64,000 nt of DNA from Planctomycetaceae bacterium (GTDB lineage: Bacteria; Planctomycetota; Phycisphaerae; UBA1845; UTPLA1). The stretch covers positions 2,480,001 to 2,544,000 of the forward strand of contig CP030884.1 in NCBI GenBank assembly GCA_006969385.1, in the 5' to 3' direction. Position numbers and translations under genes: made by a program. Below the pieces are notes generated by a model. The model saw only the letters and a program-made list of their open reading frames with translations. It made no database searches and was not told the origin of the DNA. Positions 7,250-15,838 of this stretch are shown one piece after another. Numbering within the stretch: position 1 is the first letter of the stretch; every line of letters begins with the position of its first letter.

Positions 7250-8815
7250 ATGAGCGCACCTACCAACCACGCACCAGCACTTGATACCGAATCGACTCAT
7301 CGATCCGTGCGCCGCAGGGCGTTTGGCCTCTTGTTGCTTGCCGTCGCTGCGCGGTTGCCGTTCTTTTTCCTGATGCCCGTCTATACCGACGAGGCCGCGG
7401 CGTATAACTGGTATTGCGCCGAGCAGGACACGCCGTTGTGGTATGTGTTGCGACATTACCCCGCGCCGAACAATCACGTGCTGCACTCGCTGGCGACGAC
7501 GGCTATTTATAGCCTCACCGGCTTGGCGTATCCGTGGTTGCGGTTGCCGGCGTTCATCGTGGGGTGCCTCGCCGTGCCGATGTGCTTCCTCGTGTTTCGT
7601 CGATCGATCGGCGCGCGGGCCGCAGGGCTCGCGGCCGCGTTGCTATGCGCGTCGCCTTGGGCGATGCATTACGGCATCGAGTCGCGCGGTTATTCGTTGG
7701 TCATGTTGCTGGCGTTGGGGGCGTTGCATCTGCTGGTCAATGTCGGCACCAAGCGAGTGGTTTGGTATGCCGGGGCGTTGGTCGGCTTGGCGTTGTTTAC
7801 CGTGCCGACGGCGCTGCACGTCGCGCTGGGCCTCGGTGTGTTCCTGGTTCTCGATCGATGGCGTACCGGCGGGTTGCGCGGACTCGTCCGATCCGATTTC
7901 TTAATATGGAAAGCTGGCGCGTTCACTTGCGCAACGGTCGGAATGGCTCTGCTGTGCTACCTGCCGATGCTTCGTTGTATGGGCATCGATCGAATTCGAC
8001 GCGTCATGCCGTTGCCGCTGGAAAGTTGGCAGGTTTTATTCGAACGTTTGCCGCGCGGCCTTGTGGGTGCCGCCGCGATGGCGACTGCCGGGCCGTTGAC
8101 GCATGTTGGCTTCGCCGCATTGGCGCTGATCGGGGTTGCCTCGTGGTTACGAAACAGCAACCACGGTAAGCGCATGGCGTTGCTGTTGGCATGCATGTGT
8201 TCCACGGTTCTTATCTTAGCGCTCTTGACCAAACGCATCACGCCGCCACGCGGTCTAACGCATTTACTACCCTTCGCCTGCGCTGCTGCCGGTAGTGGTC
8301 TTGCCGTTGTGTGGCAATTTGTGACGGCGCACGCGCAGCGACGAAAGCCGTTGCCCGCTATGGATCGATTCCAGGTCGTCACCACGCGCGGCATGGCGGT
8401 TGTGACGGTCGCGCTGGCCGCGTTAGCTATCCCTTACTTTGCGGCGCGCTGGCCCGATCCGATTCGCAACAATCCCGACGTATCATCCATTGCGCGGGCC
8501 GTCCAAAAGGAACTCCGCAACGGCGCGACGGTCGTAGCGCCCGTGGGCGTCGCCGAGCGGTTGACTTATCATCTGCATATGCTGGGCGTGCACGACGCGA
8601 AGATTCATTTCGCCGAGATTCCCGACGATGCGAATCAACGATTGGTCTTGGTCGAATGGACGGAGCAGAAGTTGGCCGGGCGGCTGCGCGATGAGATGAA
8701 TCAGTACGATCGAACGCATCAGATTGCAACGACGACTGATTATCGCATGTCGAAAATTCAGCCGCATTTCGCGCGACGCGTCACGCTGCACGACGAAACG
8801 GCTACCGACGAATAA
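7250..8815 (+). CDS. GT-C family membrane glycosyltransferase (PMT/ArnT-like)
   Basis: 521 residues with about ten hydrophobic segments. The first loop after TM1 carries the acidic pair of GT-C enzymes (VYTDEAAAYNWY), followed by PAPNNHVLHS and, further on, ESRGYSLVML. This layout matches dolichyl- or polyprenyl-phosphate-sugar-dependent glycosyltransferases that add sugars to lipids or proteins outside the cytoplasmic membrane. The C-terminal 100 residues are a soluble tail. Donor and acceptor cannot be told from sequence. Start ATG 7250 is the only good one before TM1. The 3' end overlaps by 14 bp the convergent small zinc-ribbon gene. Confidence 0.8.
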   Translation: MSAPTNHAPALDTESTHRSVRRRAFGLLLLAVAARLPFFFLMPVYTDEAAAYNWYCAEQDTPLWYVLRHYPAPNNHVLHSLATTAIYSLTGLAYPWLRLPAFIVGCLAVPMCFLVFRRSIGARAAGLAAALLCASPWAMHYGIESRGYSLVMLLALGALHLLVNVGTKRVVWYAGALVGLALFTVPTALHVALGLGVFLVLDRWRTGGLRGLVRSDFLIWKAGAFTCATVGMALLCYLPMLRCMGIDRIRRVMPLPLESWQVLFERLPRGLVGAAAMATAGPLTHVGFAALALIGVASWLRNSNHGKRMALLLACMCSTVLILALLTKRITPPRGLTHLLPFACAAAGSGLAVVWQFVTAHAQRRKPLPAMDRFQVVTTRGMAVVTVALAALAIPYFAARWPDPIRNNPDVSSIARAVQKELRNGATVVAPVGVAERLTYHLHMLGVHDAKIHFAEIPDDANQRLVLVEWTEQKLAGRLRDEMNQYDRTHQIATTTDYRMSKIQPHFARRVTLHDETATDE

Positions 8816-8999
8816 CCGCGCCACACTCCGGGCAGACGCCGCTTTCGTTGCCTTGCAAGTCGTAACCGCATTGATGGCAACAGCCCGCGTCTTTCAGCCG
8901 TTGCTGCTCGCTGACGGGCACGACGCGATGAAACTGCACGATCACGACGATCACGCCGACAACCACGGGTACTAGGAATAACCACCAGATAAGGTCCAC
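8802..8999 (-). CDS. Small one-TM zinc-ribbon protein
   Basis: 65 residues: a transmembrane segment at about 4-23, a short linker and a ribbon (CHQCGYDLQGN, CPECG) at the extreme C-terminus. It has the same minimal layout as array member 1 but sits 2.6 kb from the array, alone and on the opposite strand. Its end overlaps the end of the glycosyltransferase gene. Likely real because the complete ribbon signature is intact. Confidence 0.75.
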   Translation of the reverse strand: MDLIWWLFLVPVVVGVIVVIVQFHRVVPVSEQQRLKDAGCCHQCGYDLQGNESGVCPECGAVIRR

Positions 9000-9032
9000 G
9001 GAACGATTCTATTCTACGTGCGAAGGGTTTTC

Positions 9033-9572
9033 TTAATTTGAATCGACAACAGGGGGCGGAACTGGTGTTGCATCATTGCAACTCGTCCCGCATTCAGGGC
9101 AGATGCCCGATTTGTTTCCAGTTAAATCATAGCGGCACGACGGGCAGTGGCCTTTAGGTACTCGGTTTCTATACCTGCGGATGAGGAATGTGGCGATCGT
9201 GATGAGCGGATAGATCGCCGATGCTACGGCGAGATCGACAGTGTGGATGTTTAGTCCGACCGCCCAAAACGAACGGTCGCCTTTGCCGATCGTGACGCCT
9301 TTGCATGATAGGTTGCTCCGACATAATTCGATGTGTCTATCGATGCACGGAAGCCATGTCGGTGTGATAAAGTCGCCGCTCATGCTGATAGACAAGTCCT
9401 GAGTGTAGATCCTTACCGTCGATGATCGGCAGTTTTCCCATAGCTTGAATCGAAACTTTGAATTGGTTTGCGGCGCTATCAGGACGAAGGCCAAGAGAAT
9501 CGCCGCGGCACATAGCCCGCTGACTGACAGAAACAGCCAGATTCGATGGAGTAGCAAAGCACGGCGTTTCAT
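9033..9572 (-). CDS. Two-TM zinc-ribbon membrane protein, solitary copy
   Basis: 179 residues from ATG 9572: TM1 about 12-35, a loop of about 75 residues with several Cys, TM2 about 110-132, the basic patch RRYRNR, and a ribbon (CPSCRYDLTGN, CPECG) followed by a Pro-rich tail. In length and layout it resembles array members 5 and 6. The longer open frame upstream of 9572 overlaps the opposite region without family-like sequence, so the internal ATG is preferred. Function unknown. Confidence 0.75.
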   Translation of the reverse strand: MKRRALLLHRIWLFLSVSGLCAAAILLAFVLIAPQTNSKFRFKLWENCRSSTVRIYTQDLSISMSGDFITPTWLPCIDRHIELCRSNLSCKGVTIGKGDRSFWAVGLNIHTVDLAVASAIYPLITIATFLIRRYRNRVPKGHCPSCRYDLTGNKSGICPECGTSCNDATPVPPPVVDSN

Positions 9573-9582
9573 AACACCAATT

Positions 9583-9864
9583 CTATCCCAACTCCGCCGC
9601 GCGCGCCGTCGGCCAATGGATAGTATCGAACACGTAAGCCTGTGGTGTGCGGCGGCGATACATGACTTGGGCCAACGCGTGGCGAGTAAGGTGGCAAAAG
9701 CCGACGTAGCCACAACGGGCGGCGGCGGGGGGCAGCTTCACCCACATACCGGCCAGCGGCCCGCCCACCAGCCGCACGACCGGCCACGAGCGACCGGCGT
9801 TGATGGCGGTGCGGCGTTTGACGACGGCGCGCAGGGCGGCAATGTCCTCCGGTGACAGCTCCAC
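9583..9864 (-). CDS. Hypothetical protein with GGPLAG motif
   Basis: 93 residues, no membrane segment. The middle (VRLVGGPLAGMWVKLP) resembles the 'GGP..G..V.lP' strand-turn found in small hypothetical proteins of phage and bacterial origin; beyond that I do not recognise it. It ends 10 bp before the start of the downstream zinc-ribbon gene on the same strand and could share its transcript. ATG 9864 is chosen over a longer frame because the upstream part looks like random translation. Moderate support. Confidence 0.5.
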   Translation of the reverse strand: MELSPEDIAALRAVVKRRTAINAGRSWPVVRLVGGPLAGMWVKLPPAAARCGYVGFCHLTRHALAQVMYRRRTPQAYVFDTIHWPTARAAELG

Positions 9865-10028
9865 AAAAAGGGGGCTTGCTCAGCGCCCGCGCGACATCAT
9901 CGAAAGCGCGACCGCCGGTGGTTCTCGGCAGTTTGAGGCACCGCGTGCGGCAGCGGCGGTGCGTTGCATAATAGGCGGTCGAGGGCCGCCGATTGCGGTG
10001 CGTCCGCGTTACGAAACGGAGATTCGAG

Positions 10029-10499
10029 ATGACCGTTCGCTTCAATCAGCCGCCGCGCGACCGACAGATTCTGATGGCCGCCTTGCTTTACGCGCCGGCG
10101 CTGCTGATCGGCGGTGGGGCACCGATTTTTGTCTGGGGCGAGGCACTGGGGGAAGACTGGGCCTTCGGGCTGTCGGTATTGGTCACGCTGTTGATTGCCG
10201 GGATCGGTTTCTGGCATTACCGGCGCATGATGGTCCCGATAACGGTCGAGGCCGGCGATGCGGGCTTGGTCATGATGGACGAGCGCGGCGGCACGGTCGA
10301 GCGAATTGCATGGGAGTCGGTCGATTACCTGCTACTCGAAAGCACCAACGGTTTTGTTTTGACAATCTATGGCACGCAGCGCGACTATGTGATTCGGCAG
10401 TTCCCGACGCTCGGTAAGGACCCGGAGGGATTTGCCGAGTTGGCTGAGACCATCGAAGCCCGCGCGGCAGGCAACCGGAGGCAGCGGGGCGCGGGTTGA
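10029..10499 (+). CDS. Small membrane protein with PH-like C-terminal half
   Basis: 156 residues from ATG 10029. Two adjacent transmembrane segments (about 15-33 and 39-57) are followed by about 90 cytosolic residues with a beta-rich pattern (VPITVEAGDAGLVMMDERGG, then WESVDYLLLE) that resembles bacterial PH/YcxB-like domains, where a sequence read-out strand pair is followed by a terminal helix (FAELAETIEAR). This is an impression from pattern, not a match. It is divergently oriented from the 9583-9864 gene. No function can be assigned. Confidence 0.6.
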   Translation: MTVRFNQPPRDRQILMAALLYAPALLIGGGAPIFVWGEALGEDWAFGLSVLVTLLIAGIGFWHYRRMMVPITVEAGDAGLVMMDERGGTVERIAWESVDYLLLESTNGFVLTIYGTQRDYVIRQFPTLGKDPEGFAELAETIEARAAGNRRQRGAG

Positions 10500-10610
10500 G
10501 ATCGACACCGAAAAAAAGTTGTGTGGTGTGAGATTCGGTCGGGGCAGGGTTACCCCTAGTAAGTAACCGCCTAACCATTCAAGCTGCAATGATCAAAAGA
10601 TGCCCTAAAG

Positions 10611-11159
10611 ATGCCCAAACCCGCTCGAACGCGAGACTCCCTTTCTCGATCCGCACGTGCCAAGTGCTTGTTACTCGCGATTTTCACGCCCATGTTGATG
10701 GCGCAGAATATCAATAACTGCACGGGCGGAAACGTACGCAATCTCGATACGTTCGTTTGGACGACCTGCGGTGAGTGCATGGACTCGCGCGATTCGTTCT
10801 ATTATGAGAACGAGCCAGCCGCCCCCGAGCACCCCGCAGTTCTCACAGTCGAGGTGGAAGGGATCGACGAGTTTGTAGATGCTGACGATGTGAGGGCGTT
10901 TCTGATTTTGCGCGCCTGCGGCACCGAAGCGCGGGAAGACTTCTACGAAATCGAGTTTGAGAACGACGCGTTGGGTGTGAAGGGTCGCGTCGCAGTGATT
11001 CCAACCGACTGTATCCAGTTCAATCAGCGCACACCAGCGTTCTGGGAGGTCCTCGTCGTGCGGACGGGGAACACGGGCATTCGCACGATTCGTACATTCT
11101 CTTGGGTAGAGTACGAGGATTTCGCCCAACCGATCCGGCCCGGTGATATCAGCGAGTAG
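10611..11159 (+). CDS. Secreted hypothetical protein
   Basis: 182 residues. A basic N-terminus and the hydrophobic stretch CLLLAIFTPMLMA suggest a signal peptide cleaved near residue 31. The mature part is acidic, with several cysteines (NNCTGG, TTCGECM, RACGT, PTDC), possibly disulfide bonded. No family recognised. It stands alone between a membrane protein and the convergent fxsA gene. Confidence 0.55.
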   Translation: MPKPARTRDSLSRSARAKCLLLAIFTPMLMAQNINNCTGGNVRNLDTFVWTTCGECMDSRDSFYYENEPAAPEHPAVLTVEVEGIDEFVDADDVRAFLILRACGTEAREDFYEIEFENDALGVKGRVAVIPTDCIQFNQRTPAFWEVLVVRTGNTGIRTIRTFSWVEYEDFAQPIRPGDISE

Positions 11160-11162
11160 AGG

Positions 11163-11726
11163 TTAACTGCGTTGATCGTCGGTCCCGTCGTTCGGCACTG
11201 TCGCACGGTCGTCGCGATCCATTGCCTCGTTACGAACGTACTTGGGGCCGCTGCTGGGTGGGCCGAAAGGACTGTCGTCGAATTGATGGCCGTGGACCTG
11301 GGTCGGGCCGAATTGCTCGCCCGACGCCGCTCCGAATCCGCCGCCGAATTGCGAGGTGTGCACCTGCACGCGACCGCGGAAGTAGTGGGTCAGCAATTTC
11401 AGCCAGAGTCTTCGCAGCGGGGGGATGAGCAGCGATAGCCCGAGGGCGTCGGTGATGAAGCCGGGGGTCATCAAAACGGCGGCGGCGACCAGAATGAGGG
11501 CACCTTCGCCGAGGACCTGACCGGGCATCTGGCCCTGTGACAGGTCGGTTTGGATGCGCGCCAGCGTCTGGAACCCCTGCCAGCGGGCCAAGGCCGCACC
11601 GCCAATACCGGTCGAAATGCACAAAAAAGCGGTCAACAACGGCCCGATCTGGCCGCCGACGCTAAAGAGCAGCCAGATATCAACAATCGGGACGGCGATG
11701 AACAAGAAGGCAAGTATCGGAAACAT
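11163..11726 (-). CDS. fxsA: FxsA family membrane protein
   Basis: 187 residues starting at ATG 11726 (MFPILAFLFIAVPIVDI), the typical FxsA N-terminus. Four hydrophobic segments fill the first 115 residues, with the conserved GGARWQG-like turn (GAALARWQGFQTL) and the LMTPGFITDALG segment before the last one; the tail is hydrophilic and Gly/Phe-rich. In E. coli FxsA (YjeG) suppresses F-exclusion of phage T7; its housekeeping role is unknown. Convergent with the upstream secreted protein, 3 bp apart. Confidence 0.85.
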   Translation of the reverse strand: MFPILAFLFIAVPIVDIWLLFSVGGQIGPLLTAFLCISTGIGGAALARWQGFQTLARIQTDLSQGQMPGQVLGEGALILVAAAVLMTPGFITDALGLSLLIPPLRRLWLKLLTHYFRGRVQVHTSQFGGGFGAASGEQFGPTQVHGHQFDDSPFGPPSSGPKYVRNEAMDRDDRATVPNDGTDDQRS

Positions 11727-11964
11727 GGCACCATCATCATAGTTTCCGTCGTGGGCGTACACCCGCGGAGGGTGGGGCGCGTGAGATTTTGGGGCGGAAA
11801 ACGCCTTAATAAGGAGTGGAGAAGGCGGATTTGCGCGAACTTCACGTTTCGGTGCTGGTTTTCGGCCCGTCATCCGTTAAAATGCGGTGTATTGGTGGTC
11901 GGGAGAGGATTCGGCGTTCTGACGAATTCGTCTCTGAAATCGTAAAGGTTGCGAGGTGTAAATC

Positions 11965-12888
11965 ATGGCTATGCGAAAAACGGTCTTGTCGGCTTTGTTG
12001 GCACTGGTGTTTGCGGTCCCGGCGTCGGCGCTGGAAATCGGTGAGTTGGCTCCGGCCATTAACATCGACACGTGGGTAAAGGGCGAGAAGTTCTCCATGA
12101 AGGAGGCCCGCGGCAAGAATATTGTCGTGGTCGAATTCTGGGCAACGTGGTGCGGCCCGTGTAAGCGAAGCATTCCGCATCTGACGGACCTGCAATTGCG
12201 CTACAAGAATGACGGCGTCATCATCCTCGGCGTATCGGATGAGCCCGCTGCCAAGGTGCGTCCGTTCGTGACGAAGCAAGCACAGGATATGGATTACACC
12301 ATTGCGACCGACCGCGAGCGCATGACCTGGGCGGCTTACTGCACGCCGCTAAATATTCGCGGCATTCCGCACGCGTTCATTGTGGATCGCGAAGGTCGTC
12401 TCTACTGGCACGGCAATCCGTTGGATAAGGAATTCGACGAAAAGCTGGCCAAGGTCGTGAAAGACCAGCCGATGAAGGTCGACGAAAAGCTGCAAAAGGC
12501 CGAGAAGCACGCCAAGAAGTATTTCCGCTTGGCCGCTGATAAGGGTGCTTCAAAGGACGAACTGCAGCGTTCGGCCGAGGGCTTCCTCGAAAATGCGTCG
12601 CACGATGCCCGCACGCTGGTCGAGTTCGGCACGCGGTTGATGAACGACAAGGATCTCGTGCACCACGATCTGGAACTGCTCAACAAGGTCGCCAAGACGG
12701 CCGTCGATCTTTCCAACGGTGAAAACTGGAAAGCGTCGGAGATCTATGCCTTCGCGCTGTATCAGAAGAAGGACTACAAAGGCGCCTTGCGACAACTGAA
12801 GAACGCGTTGGATTGGTGCACGGACTTTGACGCCGAAGCCAAGATCGAATCGCGCATCGAACGCCTCGAACGAAAGGTTGATGCCTAG
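11965..12888 (+). CDS. TlpA-like thioredoxin-fold protein with helical C-terminal extension
   Basis: 307 residues. Signal peptide 1-22 (cleavage after SALA-like VPASA), then a TlpA/ResA-type thioredoxin domain with the redox motif WCGPC (Cys63, Cys66) and the cis-Pro loop GIPHAF, so an extracytoplasmic thiol-disulfide reductase or oxidase. From about residue 165 the protein continues for 140 residues of charged helices ending in a TPR-like stretch (YAFALYQKKDYKGALRQL), longer than plain TlpA. A GAGGTG ribosome-binding site precedes ATG 11965. A strong terminator follows the stop. Partner unknown; no cytochrome biogenesis genes nearby. Confidence 0.85.
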   Translation: MAMRKTVLSALLALVFAVPASALEIGELAPAINIDTWVKGEKFSMKEARGKNIVVVEFWATWCGPCKRSIPHLTDLQLRYKNDGVIILGVSDEPAAKVRPFVTKQAQDMDYTIATDRERMTWAAYCTPLNIRGIPHAFIVDREGRLYWHGNPLDKEFDEKLAKVVKDQPMKVDEKLQKAEKHAKKYFRLAADKGASKDELQRSAEGFLENASHDARTLVEFGTRLMNDKDLVHHDLELLNKVAKTAVDLSNGENWKASEIYAFALYQKKDYKGALRQLKNALDWCTDFDAEAKIESRIERLERKVDA

Positions 12889-12922
12889 GCGTCTGCTTTA
12901 ACTTTCGTTGATGAACCAAAAG

Positions 12923-12951
12923 GCCCGGCGCGAACGCGCCGGGCTTTTTTT
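12923..12951 (+). terminator. Rho-independent terminator after the TlpA-like gene
   Basis: A 10-bp GC-rich perfect stem (GCCCGGCGCG with its complement) closes directly before seven T residues, 35 bp past the TlpA-like stop codon. Confidence 0.9.
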
Positions 12952-13003
12952 GTAGACTTGGCTGACGGTTACCGTGCATATGAGACAAACACGGGAAATT
13001 CCT

Positions 13004-13032
13004 TTGACAACAGTATCTGGTGTGGGTATCTT
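13004..13032 (+). promoter_or_regulatory. Candidate sigma70-type promoter
   Basis: TTGACA at 13004-13009, a 17-bp spacer, then TATCTT at 13027-13032. It lies just after the terminator and points to the gene at 13246, implying a leader of about 200 nt. The intergenic span 12889-13245 otherwise holds only short GC-rich dyads. Confidence 0.4.
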
Positions 13033-13245
13033 CTCGCTTCCGATTAGCTGAAAAGGGCCGGAACATGCGTTTACGAACATTCCAATTCGACCATCTGAAT
13101 GCTGTGGCAATCGCGCTGCGCGCCGTCGATTAGCGCGCCGTCGCTATCCGTCGCAGGCCATCCCGTTTATTCAATCGATTCGTAGTAGAGAACTTTCTGA
13201 GAATCGCCGCGCGCCGTGCGCGGCCTATTGTTCGTGTGATTTATC

Positions 13246-13605
13246 ATGGGAAAAAAACTGAAGACCATAAAACCGATTGCTCCGGAGGACTTGCAGTCGG
13301 GGATGTACGTCGCCGTCACCCGCGTGACGGTCGAATACGGCCCGGGCTTTTGCAGCGATACGACGATGCTGCCCGACGGCTTTAAGCCGAAGGAAGTGTC
13401 GTATCTACCGTACCCCGGCGGCGTGCCGCTTAAGGTGATTGACGTGTGCGTACCGTTCGTACTGGTGGAATTGCCGAACCGGCGCTGCCAGACGATCGAC
13501 TTGCGGCGCGTGGAGATCGCGCGCGTGAGCAAACGCTACGGCAAATCCAGCTTCGAGCGTCTCAAACGCGTCAAGGAAGACGCGGGTGAAGTTGAGGCGT
13601 TTTAG
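13246..13605 (+). CDS. Hypothetical protein, small and basic
   Basis: 119 residues with no signal peptide or membrane segment. A beta-rich N-terminal 90 residues (SGMYVAVTRVTVEYGPGF, then LPNRRCQTIDLRRVEIARVS) precedes a basic helical tail (KRYGKSSFERLKRVKED). I do not recognise the family; a small beta-barrel nucleic-acid-binding fold is conceivable but not shown. It is flanked by terminators on both sides, so it is probably monocistronic. Confidence 0.6.
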   Translation: MGKKLKTIKPIAPEDLQSGMYVAVTRVTVEYGPGFCSDTTMLPDGFKPKEVSYLPYPGGVPLKVIDVCVPFVLVELPNRRCQTIDLRRVEIARVSKRYGKSSFERLKRVKEDAGEVEAF

Positions 13606-13676
13606 GCTTGGAAAACCGGCGGGGTATGCGAGCGCAGGCTCGTAACCGTGACGCCGCTATTCGGCAATCCATTCGA

Positions 13677-13714
13677 CCTCGGTCGCGCCTTCCCCGGCGC
13701 GACCGAGGTTTTTT
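13677..13714. terminator. Rho-independent terminator
   Basis: A 13-bp perfect stem (CCTCGGTCGCGCC and its complement) with a 6-nt loop, followed by TTTTTT. It lies 72 bp past the stop of the hypothetical gene at 13246-13605. Confidence 0.85.
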
Positions 13715-13828
13715 GTGTATACACGATTTGGATGTTGCGTGCGGAGAATCTAGATTTGCTATGATGGGGCTTGTTCGGACACCACCGCCAAGCGGGCGGC
13801 ACCATTGATTTTTGGGGAGGCAATTCCG

Positions 13829-14584
13829 ATGGCGAAGGCAACCACGCGCAAGGTTAAGGCCAAAAAGAAAACGACAACGACCACTCCTGCCAAAGCGAGC
13901 AAGAAAGTCGCTAAGAAAACGACGAAGAAAAAAGCGGCGGCCAAGCCTGCCGTCGATCGTCGCGCCGAAGTCGATGCGTATATCGAGAAGGCGGCGCCTT
14001 TCGCGCAACCCATCATGAAGAAGATTCGCGCCGCCCATCGCAAGGCGTCGAAGGACTTGGTCGAGACGATCAAGTGGGGTGTTCCCCATTTCGATTACAA
14101 AGGCATCGTCAGCGGCACGGCGGCGTTTAAGAAGCACGTGAGTTTCGGCTTTTGGAAATCGAAGTTGATGAGCGATCCGAAAGGACTATTTAAGGAAGAC
14201 CCGCGTGCGTCGATGTGTCATATGAAGTTCGAGAGCGTCGATGACGTACCCGATGAAAAAGTGCTGGTCGCGTATATCAAAGAAGCGATGGCGCTGAATG
14301 AAGCCGATCAGGTCGCCTCGCAATCCGAAGCCCGCGCGAAGAAAAAGAAGAAGGCCGCAGCCAAAGCCTTGGCGGTGCCGCCCGATCTCATGGCCGAGCT
14401 TAAGAAGCCCGCCAACCAGAAGGCGCGTACCACGTTTGAAAATTTTCCGCCGAGTAAGAAGAAGGATTACGTCGATTGGTTGACCGAGGCCAAGCGAGAA
14501 GAAACGCGCTCGAAGCGGCTGGCCACCACCATCGAATGGCTTAACGAAGGCAAGGCGCGGCATTGGAAGTACGAGAATTGCTGA
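13829..14584 (+). CDS. YdeI/OmdA-like protein with DUF1801 domain and lysine-rich N-terminal tail
   Basis: 251 residues. The first 45 are almost only Lys, Ala and Thr (KKKTTTTT, KKVAKKTTKKKAAAK), like the tail of bacterial histone H1-like proteins. Residues about 50-165 form a DUF1801/YdeI-like domain (VDAYIEKAAPFAQPIMKKI, IKWGVPHFDYKG), a small alpha/beta fold of unknown function. After a second Lys/Ala linker (AKKKKKAAAKAL) comes an OmdA-type bacteriocin-protection C-terminal segment with the FPPSKKKDYVDWLTEAK pattern. A GGGGAGG ribosome-binding site fixes ATG 13829. The basic tail suggests nucleic-acid association, by inference. Confidence 0.78.
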   Translation: MAKATTRKVKAKKKTTTTTPAKASKKVAKKTTKKKAAAKPAVDRRAEVDAYIEKAAPFAQPIMKKIRAAHRKASKDLVETIKWGVPHFDYKGIVSGTAAFKKHVSFGFWKSKLMSDPKGLFKEDPRASMCHMKFESVDDVPDEKVLVAYIKEAMALNEADQVASQSEARAKKKKKAAAKALAVPPDLMAELKKPANQKARTTFENFPPSKKKDYVDWLTEAKREETRSKRLATTIEWLNEGKARHWKYENC

Positions 14585-14590
14585 CTGCGA

Positions 14591-14896
14591 CTACGTTTGC
14601 CCTTGGTCGAGCACCTTGGGCACTTTGAAGTAACCGTCTTCGTGATCGGGCGCGTTGCGCAGCGCGTCTTCGTGATCCAGCGATGGTTGCGGTTCGTCGG
14701 CGCAAAAAACGTTGGCCAGCGGCAGCGCGTGGGCGGTGGCTTCCACGCCACGGGTGTCGACTGCGTTTAGCGTTTCGACGTGTGCCAGAATATCGCCGAG
14801 ATCGGTGCTGAATTGCGCGACCTCCGCGTCGGTCAATTCGAGGCGGGCGAGATGGGCGATGTGCCGCACGGTGGCTTCGTCGATCTTCTGGCTCAT
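14591..14896 (-). CDS. gatC: Glutamyl-tRNA(Gln)/aspartyl-tRNA(Asn) amidotransferase subunit C
   Basis: 101 residues from ATG 14896. The family hallmarks are present: VRHIAHLARLELTDAEVAQF near the N-terminus, the LGDILAHVETLNAVDT helix and the C-terminal DGYFKVPKVL. GatC stabilises the GatA-GatB complex that converts mischarged Glu-tRNA(Gln) or Asp-tRNA(Asn). gatA and gatB are not in the window. An asnS is present at 44.6 kb, so the enzyme here is more likely needed for Gln-tRNA. The longer upstream frame is rejected because it precedes the conserved start. Confidence 0.92.
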   Translation of the reverse strand: MSQKIDEATVRHIAHLARLELTDAEVAQFSTDLGDILAHVETLNAVDTRGVEATAHALPLANVFCADEPQPSLDHEDALRNAPDHEDGYFKVPKVLDQGQT

Positions 14897-14973
14897 GCCG
14901 CTAATTATGTCTTGATGGCGATACTCTTTCAACAAGGTGGGCACGTTCGCACCGTCGGGTAACCTGTGCCAAA

Positions 14974-15837
14974 ATGCTGCGCATGTCCGCCTTGCCGACC
15001 TTTGACTGGTTCGATCCGACCATCCTCGCGCCGTCATTCTTTTGCCGTACGATCAATGCCGTCGCCGAAGATGACATTGACTATCTGAGCGAGGAACTCC
15101 ATCGGCATCATTTCTTTCTGCGCGAATTGCCCGGCGCCGAGATGCACGACCATCACGGTTATAAGCTGCACTTGGCCCGCGCGTTCGGTTTGCTGACATC
15201 CAAATTGGGCGATGGTGCTGCCGTCATACCCGACTTCGCTGCGTTGTTAAGAGAGGAAGCACCACGACGAACGGCGTTTGTGATTCGCGACGCCGATCGA
15301 CTGATGGAGGCCGATATGCAACGGGCCTTGGCATTGCAGGCCGCGCTGCTAAAAGCCGGCGATGCATTGGCCGACGGTTCGCCGCCGATTCAATTGTTGG
15401 CGTTTTTGGTGGGGCCGGCACCGACGTATCGCAAAGTCGATGCCAATGCCAAAGAGCGCGCGCGGCGTCGCGCAAGCGTAAAGCTCACCGCGACCGACCT
15501 CGAGGCGGTAGGCTGGTCGGACCCGCGCGATTTCGATCTACTCGCGCACCATCAGTTGCTGTTGGCGCCGGCCGCATGGTATTACGCGGCGCTCGGGCGG
15601 CGGGCGCAAAGCGCCGACGAGCGGTGGGCATGTTACGAAGAAGATGATGCGCTCATTTTCGTACGACTGGAAGATAGGCGACCCTGCGTTGCCGGCGTGT
15701 TCGCGCGTATGGGCGACGGCATGCGTTTGGTGGGTATTCGTTACGAGGGCGATGAATCGATCTTCCGTATGCCGTGGGAAGCGGAAGATCCGTTTACGTT
15801 GTTTCGACGATTGTGCGAGACGTTGCGGGTTGCTTAG
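14974..15837 (+). CDS. Hypothetical protein
   Basis: 287 residues, soluble, no signal peptide. It contains an N-terminal segment with a His-rich patch (HRHHFFLRELPGAEMHDHHG) and a C-terminal region with regular alpha/beta pattern (DDALIFVRLEDRRPCVAGVF). I do not recognise a domain. It is divergent from gatC with 77 bp between starts, and convergent by 1 bp with the lipoprotein gene that follows. Full-length coding is supported by consistent codon usage. Function unknown. Confidence 0.6.
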   Translation: MLRMSALPTFDWFDPTILAPSFFCRTINAVAEDDIDYLSEELHRHHFFLRELPGAEMHDHHGYKLHLARAFGLLTSKLGDGAAVIPDFAALLREEAPRRTAFVIRDADRLMEADMQRALALQAALLKAGDALADGSPPIQLLAFLVGPAPTYRKVDANAKERARRRASVKLTATDLEAVGWSDPRDFDLLAHHQLLLAPAAWYYAALGRRAQSADERWACYEEDDALIFVRLEDRRPCVAGVFARMGDGMRLVGIRYEGDESIFRMPWEAEDPFTLFRRLCETLRVA

Positions 15838-15838
15838 G

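Noticed and set aside
6901..7284. 127-codon frame between the inverted repeats and glycosyltransferase
   Set aside because: No domain-like sequence; the frame spans the hairpin repeats.
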